DNA of 64,000 bases from Paenibacillus sp. A3 (GCF_001399685.1 NZ_JTHN01000021.1:26155-90154), one strand, 5' to 3'. Shown: positions 1 to 8,333, counted from the first letter of the stretch. The notes: a model not told the origin generated them from the letters alone. Numbers and translations are program-made.

Positions 1-369
1 CATCCCGAGCGAGCGGGCGGCCTCCATCTGACCGCGGTCGATCGATTGAATCGCGCCGCGGAAAATTTCCGCGATGTAAGCGCCGCCGTGAATCGCCAGC
101 GCGAACACCCCCGCCCAAAATTGCGACAGCAAAATAATGTTGGAAATTCCGAAGTACAGCACGGCGATCTGGATAATAAGCGGCGTTCCGCGGATTAACG
201 TAATGTAGAATGTCGCCACGGCGTTCAAGACGCGGCTCTTCGACAGCCGGAAAAAGGCAAAGATCAGACCGATGACGCTTCCGAGCAGAAGAGAAACCAA
301 CGTTATGCGAACGGTCAGCCAGGTCGCTTTCAGAAACACGTCGTAACTGGACAGCAAGATTTCGATCAT
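1..369 (-). CDS. Polar amino-acid ABC transporter permease (partial, C-terminus off the window)
   Basis: Inner-membrane permease subunit of a His/Gln/Cys-type amino-acid importer. The 123 visible codons start at the ATG at 369 (MIEILLSSYDVFLKATWLTV) and stay open to the window edge. They hold hydrophobic segments around residues 18-40 and 58-95. The last visible residues, GQMEAARSLG, are the start of the EAA loop that contacts the ATPase. The gene follows the solute-binding protein by 28 nt and the ATPase gene lies upstream, so the three form one minus-strand operon. The substrate cannot be told from the permease. Confidence 0.9.
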   Translation of the reverse strand, partial: MIEILLSSYDVFLKATWLTVRITLVSLLLGSVIGLIFAFFRLSKSRVLNAVATFYITLIRGTPLIIQIAVLYFGISNIILLSQFWAGVFALAIHGGAYIAEIFRGAIQSIDRGQMEAARSLGM

Positions 370-397
370 CGGGTCACCTCATCTGAATATCGTTTCG

Positions 398-1201
398 TTA
401 CTTTTGCAAAATATTTCTGCCGAACCATTTCTCGCTCAGTTTGTCGTACGTTCCGTCTTTGACCATTTCGTCGATGGCCTTGTTCAATTGATCCAGCAGA
501 GCTTGGTCCTCCTTGCGGACTGCGATTCCCATTTCCTGCATCGTCAACGGCTCCCCTACGGCCTTGATCGCCGTAGCGCTCTCCTTGATCATCCGGAAGC
601 CGACCAAATCGTCCGTAATGACCGCATCCACCCGCCCCGTCGGCAGATCCAGCAGCGCTGTCAGATCGCTATCGTATTCGGTAATGTTGCCCGCATCCGT
701 CCGTTCGGCAGCCAAACTTTTGAATAAGCTTGCCTTGAGCACGCCGATTTTCTTGCCCTTCAGATCAGCCGCAGTTTTGATCGTCTCGTTCGTCTTGGCA
801 ACGAAGATTTGCGCGCCCGACCGGTAGTAAGGCGTCGTGAAGTTGACCGTCTTCTGGCGTTCCGGCGTAATCGCCATACTGCCCAGAATCGCATCGTATT
901 TCTTCGAGAGAAGACCCGGGATGATCGTTTCCCACGGGTTTGTGACCGGCTCGGCCTTCACGCCCATTTTCTTGGCCAGCTCGCCCCCGAATTCGACGTC
1001 AAAGCCGACCAGATTGCCATTTTCCTTGTAGTTGAAAGGCTTGTACAGCCCGCTCATCGCAAAATGAAACGCTTTCACTTGTCCGGAATCTTTACCGTCG
1101 GCCGAAGCCGCAGACGGTGTTTTGCCTGTCGAAGCACAGCCGGCGAGCAGCAAAGCCCCTACCAGCATCGACAACAAGGAAACGCTCAACCCTTTTTTCA
1201 T
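398..1201 (-). CDS. Amino-acid ABC transporter substrate-binding lipoprotein
   Basis: Extracytoplasmic receptor of the transporter encoded around it (SBP family 3). The N-terminus is a lipoprotein signal with lipobox LLAGC near residue 22, so it should be anchored to the outer face of the membrane. Family features are FDVEFGGELAKKMGV, the segment around WETIIPGLLSKKYD, and GSMAITPERQKTVNFTTPYY. The C-terminal helix ends in DKLSEKWFG, typical of glutamine/cystine binders. I chose the ATG at 1201 because GGAGG sits 8 nt upstream; a GTG one codon earlier is also possible. Cystine, glutamine or arginine are all plausible ligands. Confidence 0.92.
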   Translation of the reverse strand: MKKGLSVSLLSMLVGALLLAGCASTGKTPSAASADGKDSGQVKAFHFAMSGLYKPFNYKENGNLVGFDVEFGGELAKKMGVKAEPVTNPWETIIPGLLSKKYDAILGSMAITPERQKTVNFTTPYYRSGAQIFVAKTNETIKTAADLKGKKIGVLKASLFKSLAAERTDAGNITEYDSDLTALLDLPTGRVDAVITDDLVGFRMIKESATAIKAVGEPLTMQEMGIAVRKEDQALLDQLNKAIDEMVKDGTYDKLSEKWFGRNILQK

Positions 1202-1243
1202 CACACATTCCTCCTGTAAGTTGGTCTTAGGCTGCGTTGCTTT

Positions 1244-1966
1244 TTAAAGGATACTGCGCAAAAACTGCTGGGCCCGCTCCGTCTGCGGGTTGACAAAAAA
1301 TTGTTCGGGATGGGCTTCCTCCAATATTTTTCCGTCGCTCATGAAGACGACGCGGTCGGCTACCTCGCGGGCGAAGCCCATCTCATGGGTGACGACGATC
1401 ATCGTCATGCCTTCCTTGGCGAGCTGCTTCATCACTTGGAGCACCTCGCCGACAAGCTCGGGGTCCAGAGCCGAGGTCGGCTCGTCGAACAGCATCACTC
1501 TCGGCGCCATGGCGAGCGCACGGGCGATGGCGACGCGCTGCTTCTGCCCGCCGGACAGCATGGCAGGATAATCGTGCGCCTTATCCTTCAGCCCTACCTT
1601 GTCCAGCAAGTCGTAGGCGGTGTCGATGGCCGTGTTCTTTTTGATCTTCTTCACATGGATCGGAGCTTCGATCACGTTCTCCAGTACCGTTTTATGGGGA
1701 AACAGATTAAAATGCTGGAACACCATGCCGACTTCTTGCCGGATCTGATTCAGGTTCGACTTGTGAGGATCGCGCTTTTCCCCGAAAATATAAATTTCCC
1801 CGTCATCATAAATTTCGAGGAAGTTCAGACACCGCAGCAGCGTGCTTTTGCCCGAGCCGCTTGCGCCGAGCATGACGACGACTTCTTTTTCCTGTACGTT
1901 TAAATTAATGCCTTTCAGGACGTTAACGGAGCCGAATGACTTGACCAAGGTGTTAACTTGAATCAT
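1244..1966 (-). CDS. Polar amino-acid ABC transporter ATP-binding protein (GlnQ/TcyC-like)
   Basis: Cytoplasmic ATPase that powers the importer. A 240-residue protein, usual for the family, with Walker [10 protein letters not shown] (about residues 34-42), signature LSGGQKQR, Walker [13 protein letters not shown] and the switch histidine in VVTHEMGFA. First gene of the operon, followed by the binding protein and the permease. AGGAGG precedes the ATG. A cre-like sequence upstream suggests carbon catabolite control. Confidence 0.95.
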   Translation of the reverse strand: MIQVNTLVKSFGSVNVLKGINLNVQEKEVVVMLGASGSGKSTLLRCLNFLEIYDDGEIYIFGEKRDPHKSNLNQIRQEVGMVFQHFNLFPHKTVLENVIEAPIHVKKIKKNTAIDTAYDLLDKVGLKDKAHDYPAMLSGGQKQRVAIARALAMAPRVMLFDEPTSALDPELVGEVLQVMKQLAKEGMTMIVVTHEMGFAREVADRVVFMSDGKILEEAHPEQFFVNPQTERAQQFLRSIL

Positions 1967-2065
1967 GGATTAACCTCCTTGCTGGATAGTCTATGTTGCA
2001 AAGAAAGCGCATTCTTTTGGAAGTGCGGCTTGTCCTCAAAAAGTTTACCTGGTTAAATAGTAATA

Positions 2066-2081
2066 TAGAAACCGCTTACAA
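2066..2081 (-). promoter_or_regulatory. Candidate cre (CcpA) site upstream of the amino-acid ABC operon
   Basis: Read on the minus strand, TTGTAAGCGGTTTCTA matches the Bacillus catabolite-responsive element consensus WTGNNARCGNWWWCAW at all but one position. It lies about 100 nt upstream of the ATPase start codon, close to a weak promoter-like region. The match is by eye only, and one-mismatch cre sequences occur by chance in genomes. Confidence 0.4.
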
Positions 2082-2101
2082 TCTATTCGCCGATAGAACG
2101 A

Positions 2102-2120
2102 AAAAAGCTTCCCGCTTTTT
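2102..2120. terminator. Small A/T-flanked bidirectional hairpin
   Basis: AAAAAGC and GCTTTTT pair around a TTCCC loop, giving a stem with a T-run in either direction. It lies in the gap between the slipin gene and the ABC operon and may act as a second terminator for transcription leaving the slipin gene. Confidence 0.4.
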
Positions 2121-2187
2121 ATACGCCATGTATATAAATCATACCCGATTTCGAGGGCCGATGCTGTGGAAACCGTTGGGAAGGGGC

Positions 2188-2214
2188 AAAAAAAGAGGGC
2201 CGCCGAGGCGACCC
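2188..2214 (-). terminator. Intrinsic terminator after the slipin gene
   Basis: On the minus strand GGGTCGCC pairs with GGCGGCCC (one G-U) and is followed by CTC and a run of seven T. It starts 18 nt beyond the slipin stop codon and closes the RNA repair operon. Confidence 0.8.
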
Positions 2215-2231
2215 GCTGATAAACCTATCGA

Positions 2232-3347
2232 TTATGCTTTCCCTGCGCTCTTGTCCCCCAGCAGCGAGTTCAGCTGCTCCAGCAGGTTGCCGCCGCCGGT
2301 GAGCGAGATCGTGCCGATCTTCTCGCAGATTTTTTCGAGGAACTCCAGCTCCTTCAACCGGTACAGCGTCTGGTTCTCGTCCATCAGCTTGGCGGTATTG
2401 AGCAGGCTGCGCGTCGATGCCGTTTCCTCGCGGCGCGTGATCAGGTTGGCCTGAGCCTTCTTCTCGGCAAGGAGCACTGTGTTCAAGATGTCCTTGATAT
2501 CGCCTGGCAGGATAATATCCTTCACACCGGCCGATACGAAGACGACACCGTAATCCTCGCTCTTCTCGTTCAATCGGGACAGCACGAATGCCGCGATTTC
2601 CTGCTTCATTTTCAGCAGATCGTCCAGCTTCAGGGTGCCGATATATTCCCGCAAAATGAGCTGCAGCTGGATATACATCTGATCCTCGAACGATTTGATC
2701 TCGAGCGCTCGCAGAGGGTTCACGATTTTGTACTGACAGACAAAATTGAGCCGCAAGGTCACTTTGTCCTCGGTCATCATTTCCTGGCCGGTCATGTCCA
2801 TTTGCTGCTGGCGCAGGTCAACGGTCTTCACGGTGACGGCGGTAGGCCCTTTCCAAAAATAATATTTCCCGGGCTTGAGCTCTTTTTGCATTACATGGTT
2901 ATAGAACAGCACGCCCGATTCGTAGCTGGCCACCTCGAACGTCTGGCAATACGCCATCAGCCTGGGTCTGACCGCCAAATCGACCTCCGCAGGCAACTCG
3001 GGCTGGCGAATGTCCACCCGGACATAAGCGTGCTTCTTCAAAATGTTCCAGAACACATAGCGTCCGGCCGTCAGCATTGCGGCGAATTTGCCGTCCTCGT
3101 AATGCAGCACATACTCATGGTCCTGCACTTCGATAACATCCAGCTCCCGCAAGAGCTGATCATCGTGGAGGAACAGCTGCAAGTCCTTCCCCTCCACCGC
3201 AAAAGGCTTCGTTATGTCGAGAACGACAACCGTCTCTTCGGTAAAAGATGAGAGGCGGTACGTGCCGGGCTGCAAATATTTATTGTAGCTTCCTTTGCGG
3301 AACAGCAAGCCACGCTCGTCGGTTTGAATGGTTACTTTTTTAAACAT
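2232..3347 (-). CDS. Slipin / SPFH (Band-7) domain protein of the RNA repair locus
   Basis: A 371-residue SPFH/Band-7 protein. The central region (about 120-300) has the slipin-like run KTVDLRQQQMDMTGQEMMT followed by VTLRLNFVCQYKI and a helical tail rich in A, E and K. No transmembrane segment or signal peptide is visible, unlike membrane slipins, so it is probably a cytoplasmic ring or scaffold former. An AGGAGG lies 7 nt before the ATG. It is the last gene of a minus-strand locus with Hen1, Pnkp and a DIP1984 protein, directly downstream of a tRNA-like RNA. Comparative genomics of bacterial RNA repair (from memory) links SPFH proteins to a tRNA-like RNA as a scaffold/cofactor pair. The exact biochemical role is unknown. 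Confidence 0.85.
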   Translation of the reverse strand: MFKKVTIQTDERGLLFRKGSYNKYLQPGTYRLSSFTEETVVVLDITKPFAVEGKDLQLFLHDDQLLRELDVIEVQDHEYVLHYEDGKFAAMLTAGRYVFWNILKKHAYVRVDIRQPELPAEVDLAVRPRLMAYCQTFEVASYESGVLFYNHVMQKELKPGKYYFWKGPTAVTVKTVDLRQQQMDMTGQEMMTEDKVTLRLNFVCQYKIVNPLRALEIKSFEDQMYIQLQLILREYIGTLKLDDLLKMKQEIAAFVLSRLNEKSEDYGVVFVSAGVKDIILPGDIKDILNTVLLAEKKAQANLITRREETASTRSLLNTAKLMDENQTLYRLKELEFLEKICEKIGTISLTGGGNLLEQLNSLLGDKSAGKA

Positions 3348-3631
3348 GGTAAATCCTCCTTCATCAGCTCATACCTAAGCTGCCTTTCATTGGTTGATGA
3401 CCTGCGAAAGGAACCCTCCTGCGCCCCTGACGGAATCCCGCTTAAGAACGAAGGAGCCGGAGCTTCCGGCTTCGAAGCTGACGAACTTCGGATCGGCTCC
3501 ATTGCAGCCGTTCTCCCGTTCGCTCTCTCCTTAGCGGTCGCGTCGGTTTCTCCGTCCGGTATCCGCGGATTGCAAAGCCCGGACGCAGTGTGCTGTGGAA
3601 GCCACTGAGGGTACCTTTGAAGGTCACAGCT

Positions 3632-3719
3632 TGTCATTTTCGCTCGATTAAAAGTCGAGTGCTCCCCACGGAGCGTAATCGTCCCACACGATTTGGGATT
3701 TGAACCCAAAATAATGGCA
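3632..3719 (-). ncRNA. tRNA-Lys(UUU)-like RNA domain with circularly permuted arm order
   Basis: Read on the minus strand, the arms occur in this order. A T-arm (plus 3693-3709: 5-bp stem, 7-nt loop TTCAAAT fitting the TTCRANY rule). An acceptor-like strand AATCGT closed by loop GTGGG onto ACGATT (plus 3677-3693). Two nucleotides. A D-arm-like hairpin GCTC/GAGC with a GTGGG-containing loop (3661-3674). A single A at the position-26 place. Then a perfect 5-bp/7-nt anticodon arm with loop CTTTTAA (3643-3659), that is U33, anticodon UUU and A37, as in tRNA-Lys. The two ends pair with each other (UGCCAU.. with ..AUGACA, one mismatch and a 2-nt bulge) where a variable arm would be. The molecule therefore folds like a tRNA entered through its variable arm with a capped acceptor end. 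There is no free CCA end, so it should not be chargeable. Confidence 0.7.
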
Positions 3720-3954
3720 GATTCATGCCGGATCGGCCGTACAGGATACCGGCGCATAGGATGCGCGGGCACTGCGGGACTGTAGGAAATCCCTGCCTCG
3801 GTACGCCTTCCGTTCATCAACCTAAATGTATGATAGAGCGTCTCAGACGCGTATCACCGTTAGTTCCCCATTCCCGCCCTCGCCGCTTTGTCTGAATCAG
3901 CACCCGGTCGTTACAATCACAAGAACCGGTACTCTTGTAAGATGTTCTGGGCTT

Positions 3955-4079
3955 AATCATAAATGCAGGAATTGAACCTGCCGGACATGGCCCCTCACAT
4001 CCACCAGGGAGTCCAACTTGCCCAGTTGGCGGGTGGTGCTCGCCTTCAGACGCATGGCTACCAACTAACTTGGATGATC
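3955..4079 (-). ncRNA. Second tRNA-like RNA domain upstream of the permuted one
   Basis: Starting 6 nt after the DIP1984 stop codon, the minus strand has GATCAT (plus 4074-4079), pairing with ATGATT (plus 3955-3960) as an acceptor-like stem. It also has a D-loop-like AGTTGGTAG (plus 4058-4066) and a 6-bp hairpin CCAACT/AGTTGG (4013-4029) nested in CCACC/GGTGG. A perfect T-arm follows, with stem GCAGG/CCTGC and loop TTCAATT (3965-3981). No clear anticodon arm is seen. The stretch 3720-3954 between the two domains holds several more hairpins (for example GCGCAT/ATGCGC and GCGTC/GACGC), so both domains may belong to one RNA of about 450 nt. A real but decayed tRNA gene is the alternative. Confidence 0.55.
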
Positions 4080-4084
4080 GTTAC

Positions 4085-4540
4085 TTACAGCAGGTCGGTT
4101 TTCCAGTTCATTTCCTGAATGCCGGTATCCAGCTCCCGGTAAGCTTTGGAGTACTGATCGACCTGCTTTTGCAGCTCGGCAATATGGACCGTCGGAATGA
4201 ATTTCACTTCCGACCTGCTGTAGCGGTCCTGCTTAATCGCCGCGGCGTTAATGACCTCTTGGATCATCGTGCGGCGCATCGCGAGAATATCCCGCTTCGC
4301 CAAAGCATCGGCAAGGGTAACTCCGTCGTGCAGCACCGTTTGGGCGTTCGTCCGATTGATCGCGGTCATCAAGGACTCCAGCTCTTGCAGCGTATCGTTC
4401 ATTTCTTGGAACAAATCCTTCGGGTCCTCCGGCGGATGCTCTCCTTCCTGCACCTTCGCACCACGGTTCAGGCGGACTTTCAATTGTTCGATGCGCTTTT
4501 GGCAATCGACTCTATTCATTAAAGCTTCGGCTAATTTCAT
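4085..4540 (-). CDS. DIP1984 family protein (septicolysin-like) of the RNA repair locus
   Basis: A 151-residue helical protein starting MKLAEALMNRVDCQKRIEQL. It contains the family features ILAMRRTMIQEVINAA, RYSRSEVKFIPTV and a C-terminus ending ELDTGIQEMNWKTDLL. The ATG at 4540 is chosen over an upstream extension because AAGGTG lies 7 nt before it and family members start here at about 150 residues. DIP1984 proteins were once compared with septicolysin, but no enzyme activity is established to my knowledge. It sits between pnkp and the tRNA-like RNA plus slipin, so it is likely a protein partner of that RNA or of the SPFH protein. A terminator upstream at 4661 implies it has its own promoter or depends on read-through. 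Confidence 0.82.
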   Translation of the reverse strand: MKLAEALMNRVDCQKRIEQLKVRLNRGAKVQEGEHPPEDPKDLFQEMNDTLQELESLMTAINRTNAQTVLHDGVTLADALAKRDILAMRRTMIQEVINAAAIKQDRYSRSEVKFIPTVHIAELQKQVDQYSKAYRELDTGIQEMNWKTDLL

Positions 4541-4660
4541 CGTTATCACCTTTTTAATCTTTATAGATAGCATCGCCTTACGTATCCTATCTTCGCTGAT
4601 TTGCGCCGAAACGAACATGGCGAAAGTATTACGATGGATGGAAAGTTTTTCATGAAATAT

Positions 4661-4690
4661 AAAAAAGACCGGAGCAGCAGCTCCGATCTT
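4661..4690 (-). terminator. Intrinsic terminator after the Rpn-family gene
   Basis: An 11-bp stem (one G-U) with a TGCT loop followed by six T on the minus strand, 28 nt past the stop of the Rpn gene. It separates that gene from the DIP1984 gene. Confidence 0.9.
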
Positions 4691-4717
4691 GTCATCAAGG
4701 GAAACGAAATCAGGATT

Positions 4718-5596
4718 CTAATGCAGTTTTTTATTCAACGCTTCGATCTCCGGCTCCGATAAGCCCGTTATTTCAGCAATTAAAGAGACAGGCAAACCTT
4801 TTTGCAGCATACTTGCCGCAATCTCTAGCTTCCCTTCCAATTTACCTTCCAACTTTCCCTCAAGTCTTCCTTCCGCCCTACCCCGCGATTCCGCATAGTC
4901 CAGCGCGGATTGCTCGTCGAGCAGCGCCTTTTTGCGCATCTCGTACAATGCCCGCGCTTCCTTGTTCTGGCTCAAAAATTCCAGCGTTGTCATCGCCTTT
5001 TTCAGCCCCGGTGTATCCATAGCCAGTTCCTCCCATCGTTCTTTGGGTGCGCCGTCAATGAACATTAGCCAATTCACCAGCCGGTCGTCCATCTTATGCG
5101 GCCTCAAACTAAGCTTCGGCAGCTCCATAAAATGAATTTCGATATCGTCAAGCAGCAGCTCGCCCGTATGGTCTTCCCGCAGGTGATAGATATTGTGAAA
5201 CCGGTCATTCGCGATTTGATTGAAGGTCAGGATATTGATCGAGATGACCTTCTTCAAGCTTTTGTAGAACTGACCTTCTCCCAGCTGTTCCTCATACATC
5301 TTCGCCGCGTAATATAAGCTGCGCTTCGGCATGTCATATTTATTGCTGACCTGAATTTCCAGATTCACCTGTTTGCCATCCTCGTTCTGAGCGCGGACAT
5401 CCAGAATGGCCTGTTTGTCGGTCAGCGCATTTTTATCCAGCTGCGGATTAAGCAAGGTCAGGCTGACAAACGGCTTCGGCTCGGTCTCCCGCAGCGCTTC
5501 GTTCAGAAAATTCAACAGCACTTCGTCTTTATTTTCTTCGCTGCCGAAGATTTGTTTGAACACGAAATCAACGGACGGTTCCAGCAGTTCGGTCAT
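4718..5596 (-). CDS. Rpn family recombination-promoting nuclease / PD-(D/E)XK putative transposase
   Basis: A 292-residue protein of the Rpn (PDDEXK_2) family, DNA endonucleases linked to RecA-independent recombination. The N-terminus DFVFKQIFGSEENKDEVLLNFLN is typical. The nuclease core is seen as ILDVRA and, 15 residues on, LEIQ, matching the D...ExQ active site. The C-terminus contains a 4-residue tandem repeat (GRLE/GKLE units, coded by near-identical 12-bp repeats) before the last helix, a hypervariable feature common in this family. The gene has its own extended -10 promoter and its own terminator, so it behaves as an independent insertion between pnkp and the DIP1984 gene. Confidence 0.9.
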   Translation of the reverse strand: MTELLEPSVDFVFKQIFGSEENKDEVLLNFLNEALRETEPKPFVSLTLLNPQLDKNALTDKQAILDVRAQNEDGKQVNLEIQVSNKYDMPKRSLYYAAKMYEEQLGEGQFYKSLKKVISINILTFNQIANDRFHNIYHLREDHTGELLLDDIEIHFMELPKLSLRPHKMDDRLVNWLMFIDGAPKERWEELAMDTPGLKKAMTTLEFLSQNKEARALYEMRKKALLDEQSALDYAESRGRAEGRLEGKLEGKLEGKLEIAASMLQKGLPVSLIAEITGLSEPEIEALNKKLH

Positions 5597-5643
5597 ATCC
5601 TCAGCTCCAAACGGCTTGCTTTTCGCCTCAGTTTTCTACTTCC

Positions 5644-5652
5644 ATTATACCA
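5644..5652 (-). promoter_or_regulatory. Extended -10 promoter for the Rpn gene
   Basis: On the minus strand TGGTATAAT (a TGn extended -10) lies about 50 nt upstream of the Rpn start codon. No good -35 box is seen, as expected for extended -10 promoters. Confidence 0.55.
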
Positions 5653-5744
5653 CAAAAGGGGCAGAGCGTAGACGGGGGAGCCACCTACGGACTACCGGAC
5701 ATGCCCTCAACATGCGCCAAGAGCCGCAAAGCCGGCTCCTTCCC

Positions 5745-8330
5745 TCACAGCCTGGGATCAATTTCTTTCTCCCGGGCCACTTCAAACAGCAGGTTGGCGA
5801 CGATTTCGTTATACGTCTCATGGTCCGGCGCGATTTCATCGAATCGTACAGCGAGCATTTGGCCGCCGAGCCGATATTCGTTCGTGGAGGTGCGAAGCTT
5901 CGAGTGAATGTTTTTCTGCTTCATGAGCTTGCCATACTTATGCGGGAACCGGTAATCGTATCCGTAGATGATCGATAAATACTCCGGATTGCGGACCTTC
6001 ATATATGGGACCGACCGGCCTTCCATGATCTCCGGCTTGATCACGACGCCTTCCATATGGTTCCCAATGGTTAATGTCGCGAAGTACTGCTCCGCCTGCT
6101 CACGGCTCTCCGGTTCGGACAGATCCAGCTCAACAAACTCGTCGTCCGACAGAAAACGGTACATCTCCGACGTGTTCCAATCCGGCAGTTGCTCCTCGCC
6201 GCTATCGTATACCACTTTCAACAGGGAAAAAGGCTTGTATTCCAGCTCCCCGTCCTCCGCATACAGCTCCAGCTGCTTCTTATACGTTGCATAAGCGGCC
6301 GCATGCTCCTCCAGCGGCACGTAGGTTTCCAAAATGTCATGGACATATTTATAGTTTTGATACACGCTTGCCCCGTATTTGTCGCTTAGGGCGGCTTTGG
6401 AGAGGTGGAACTGGTCCTTTTCAAACCCGCTGGCGCGGTACTCCTCCGCAAGCTTGCCAAAAGCTTGTTCAAAACCGTTCCGCTTCAGAAAATCCAACTC
6501 GCTCTCCAATGCCTTCTCGATCGGCTTGAACTGCCGCTCGATGAGTCCGTCCCCGAGCGCTTTCCACGGCAGCAGCTCTCCGTCCAAAAGCAGCATAGAG
6601 ACGCCATTCTGCTCCATGTATCCGCCGAATTTTTGCAGCAGCCGGTCGTAAATACCGGTCAGATCCACTTGATTGATCTTGTACCCGTTCCGGCTGACTG
6701 CAAAGCACTGCTCCCGGTCCTGATGCAAATAAATGTTGCATCGGGAGCCCATATATTTCGGCTGCAGCACCACCTGACAGACTCCGCGTTCGGCAAAATA
6801 ATCCAAGCCGCGCTGCAAAGACTCCAGCTCGCCCGCGGCCACGTCCTTATCGGCCGGAGACATCGTTCCCGAGATAAAGTTGATCTTATTCCGCGACACA
6901 TAGCGCAGTCTGCGAATTTCCTCGTCGCCAAGCTCTTGTACGGATACTTTTCTCTCTTCCCGGAACAAGGTTGGAAGCTCGTCCGTCATGACAGCTTGCC
7001 CGGACTTGTAGGCTTTAAAGAAAGGCTTGAACGAAATGCTGACCGAAGTCAGTGCATTCCCGTGCACGCATCCCGTATCGAGGTGAAGCTTGCTTTTGAT
7101 CCGGAATGCCTGCTTCGCCGCAATGTGCCCGAACACGTGGTACGGATGATTTTTCGCCGCTTCTTCGTTAAGAAAATCCAGCTGCTCCTCCAGGGGCGCC
7201 TCCCGGTTGATGCGGAAGCTGCGCTGATGACGCATCGAATTCGCATCCAGCTTCCCGATATATTTGTTCCGGCACGGCGCATGGGTCACATAGAAGGATG
7301 CCCCTTTGGTGCCGACCGACCGGTAAAACGGCTTCGAGACGGAAACGAGATGATTGAACTTTTCCAGCAGCTCTGCATCATTTCGCAATACTTCCGTCGA
7401 ATCGAAATACGTGCGGAGCAGCTCCGAATCGGCCCCCTGAATTTCCCCTCGCAAATATTTATAGACGAAATTCTCATGGTTCCCGAGGACGAATAAGAAA
7501 TGCTCCTGATTATCGTACAAAAATTCCACGATCTCTTTGGTGCGCTTTCCCTTATCGATCCAGTCGCCGGCTAACAGCACCTTGGTATTCCGCACTTTAT
7601 CCGTTACGGCCAGCTTCCCCGCTTCGATCGAATAACCGTAGCTCAGCAGCAAACCTTGCAGCGCATCCACACACTCGTGAACGTCGCCGACGATTATCAT
7701 CTTTTGATCATGCGGAAGAATGGTCGACAAATACTCCTCTTGATCTTCAATGACAACTCTGTAATCCGGATTGGCCTGCTGCTCCGTTTCCGAATAAAAA
7801 TCTTTGGCGCGCACCTTATGAATTTTGGCGTACTTTTCCTTGGCCAGCGAACCGAGAACGTCTTTGCGCAGCCGGTTAATGTGGCTGGTGATCAGTTTCT
7901 TGGACCGCTCGGAAGCGTAGTAATCCTCCCGCTTGCGGTAATCGAACAGGATGACCTCCAGGTTATAGTTATTCTCATGGGCAATCTCGCGAACCTTCGC
8001 CCGGAAGTCCTCCGACAATCCGGTCGTATCCACGATCACGAATTCCGCATTGACGGGATACGAGGTCACCATCTTCAACTTTTCGAACAGCAGATGAAAC
8101 GCCTGCCCGCTCGCCTCTAGCATCAATTGGTCGTATTTATCGTAGGCAAAGCCAAGAACCTCTTGGCGGATACTGTCGGAAGAAAGATATTGCACGTTGG
8201 CTTTAAAATGTTTCGACTCATCCTCGAACCGCAGCCCGGGAATCAGCACTTCGTTGGCGAACGTCGTTTTCCCGCATTCCGTCGATCCGATCATCATAAA
8301 AATGGTATGAACCCTCGTTTGGATCTCCAC
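5745..8330 (-). CDS. pnkp: Bacterial Pnkp: polynucleotide kinase-phosphatase-ligase RNA repair enzyme
   Basis: An 861-residue three-domain RNA end-healing and sealing enzyme, the usual length for bacterial Pnkp. The N-terminal kinase has P-loop GSTECGKTT at about residues 16-24. The central metallophosphoesterase (about 210-450) shows GDVHEC, GDWIDKG, GNHENF, THAPC and FGHIAA. The C-terminal adenylyltransferase (about 485-861) shows nucleotidyl-lysine motif KYMGSR near residue 525, LLDGELLPW, EGVVIKP and YMKVRNPEYLSIIYGYDY. All three active sites look intact. In the studied family, Pnkp needs Hen1 for sealing and mends RNAs cut by ribotoxins. The start is a GTG three nucleotides after the hen1 stop, so the two are translationally coupled. 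Confidence 0.96.
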   Translation of the reverse strand: MEIQTRVHTIFMMIGSTECGKTTFANEVLIPGLRFEDESKHFKANVQYLSSDSIRQEVLGFAYDKYDQLMLEASGQAFHLLFEKLKMVTSYPVNAEFVIVDTTGLSEDFRAKVREIAHENNYNLEVILFDYRKREDYYASERSKKLITSHINRLRKDVLGSLAKEKYAKIHKVRAKDFYSETEQQANPDYRVVIEDQEEYLSTILPHDQKMIIVGDVHECVDALQGLLLSYGYSIEAGKLAVTDKVRNTKVLLAGDWIDKGKRTKEIVEFLYDNQEHFLFVLGNHENFVYKYLRGEIQGADSELLRTYFDSTEVLRNDAELLEKFNHLVSVSKPFYRSVGTKGASFYVTHAPCRNKYIGKLDANSMRHQRSFRINREAPLEEQLDFLNEEAAKNHPYHVFGHIAAKQAFRIKSKLHLDTGCVHGNALTSVSISFKPFFKAYKSGQAVMTDELPTLFREERKVSVQELGDEEIRRLRYVSRNKINFISGTMSPADKDVAAGELESLQRGLDYFAERGVCQVVLQPKYMGSRCNIYLHQDREQCFAVSRNGYKINQVDLTGIYDRLLQKFGGYMEQNGVSMLLLDGELLPWKALGDGLIERQFKPIEKALESELDFLKRNGFEQAFGKLAEEYRASGFEKDQFHLSKAALSDKYGASVYQNYKYVHDILETYVPLEEHAAAYATYKKQLELYAEDGELEYKPFSLLKVVYDSGEEQLPDWNTSEMYRFLSDDEFVELDLSEPESREQAEQYFATLTIGNHMEGVVIKPEIMEGRSVPYMKVRNPEYLSIIYGYDYRFPHKYGKLMKQKNIHSKLRTSTNEYRLGGQMLAVRFDEIAPDHETYNEIVANLLFEVAREKEIDPRL

Positions 8331-8333
8331 TGG

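Noticed and set aside
3332..3820. Minus-strand open frame of about 160 codons across the tRNA-like region
   Set aside because: No good start; composition is not protein-like; the strand carries RNA hairpins and T-arms that explain the sequence better.
3640..4080. Two ordinary tRNA genes
   Set aside because: Neither has normal arm order with acceptor stem and CCA end; the second has permuted arms and a closed acceptor, the first lacks an anticodon arm.
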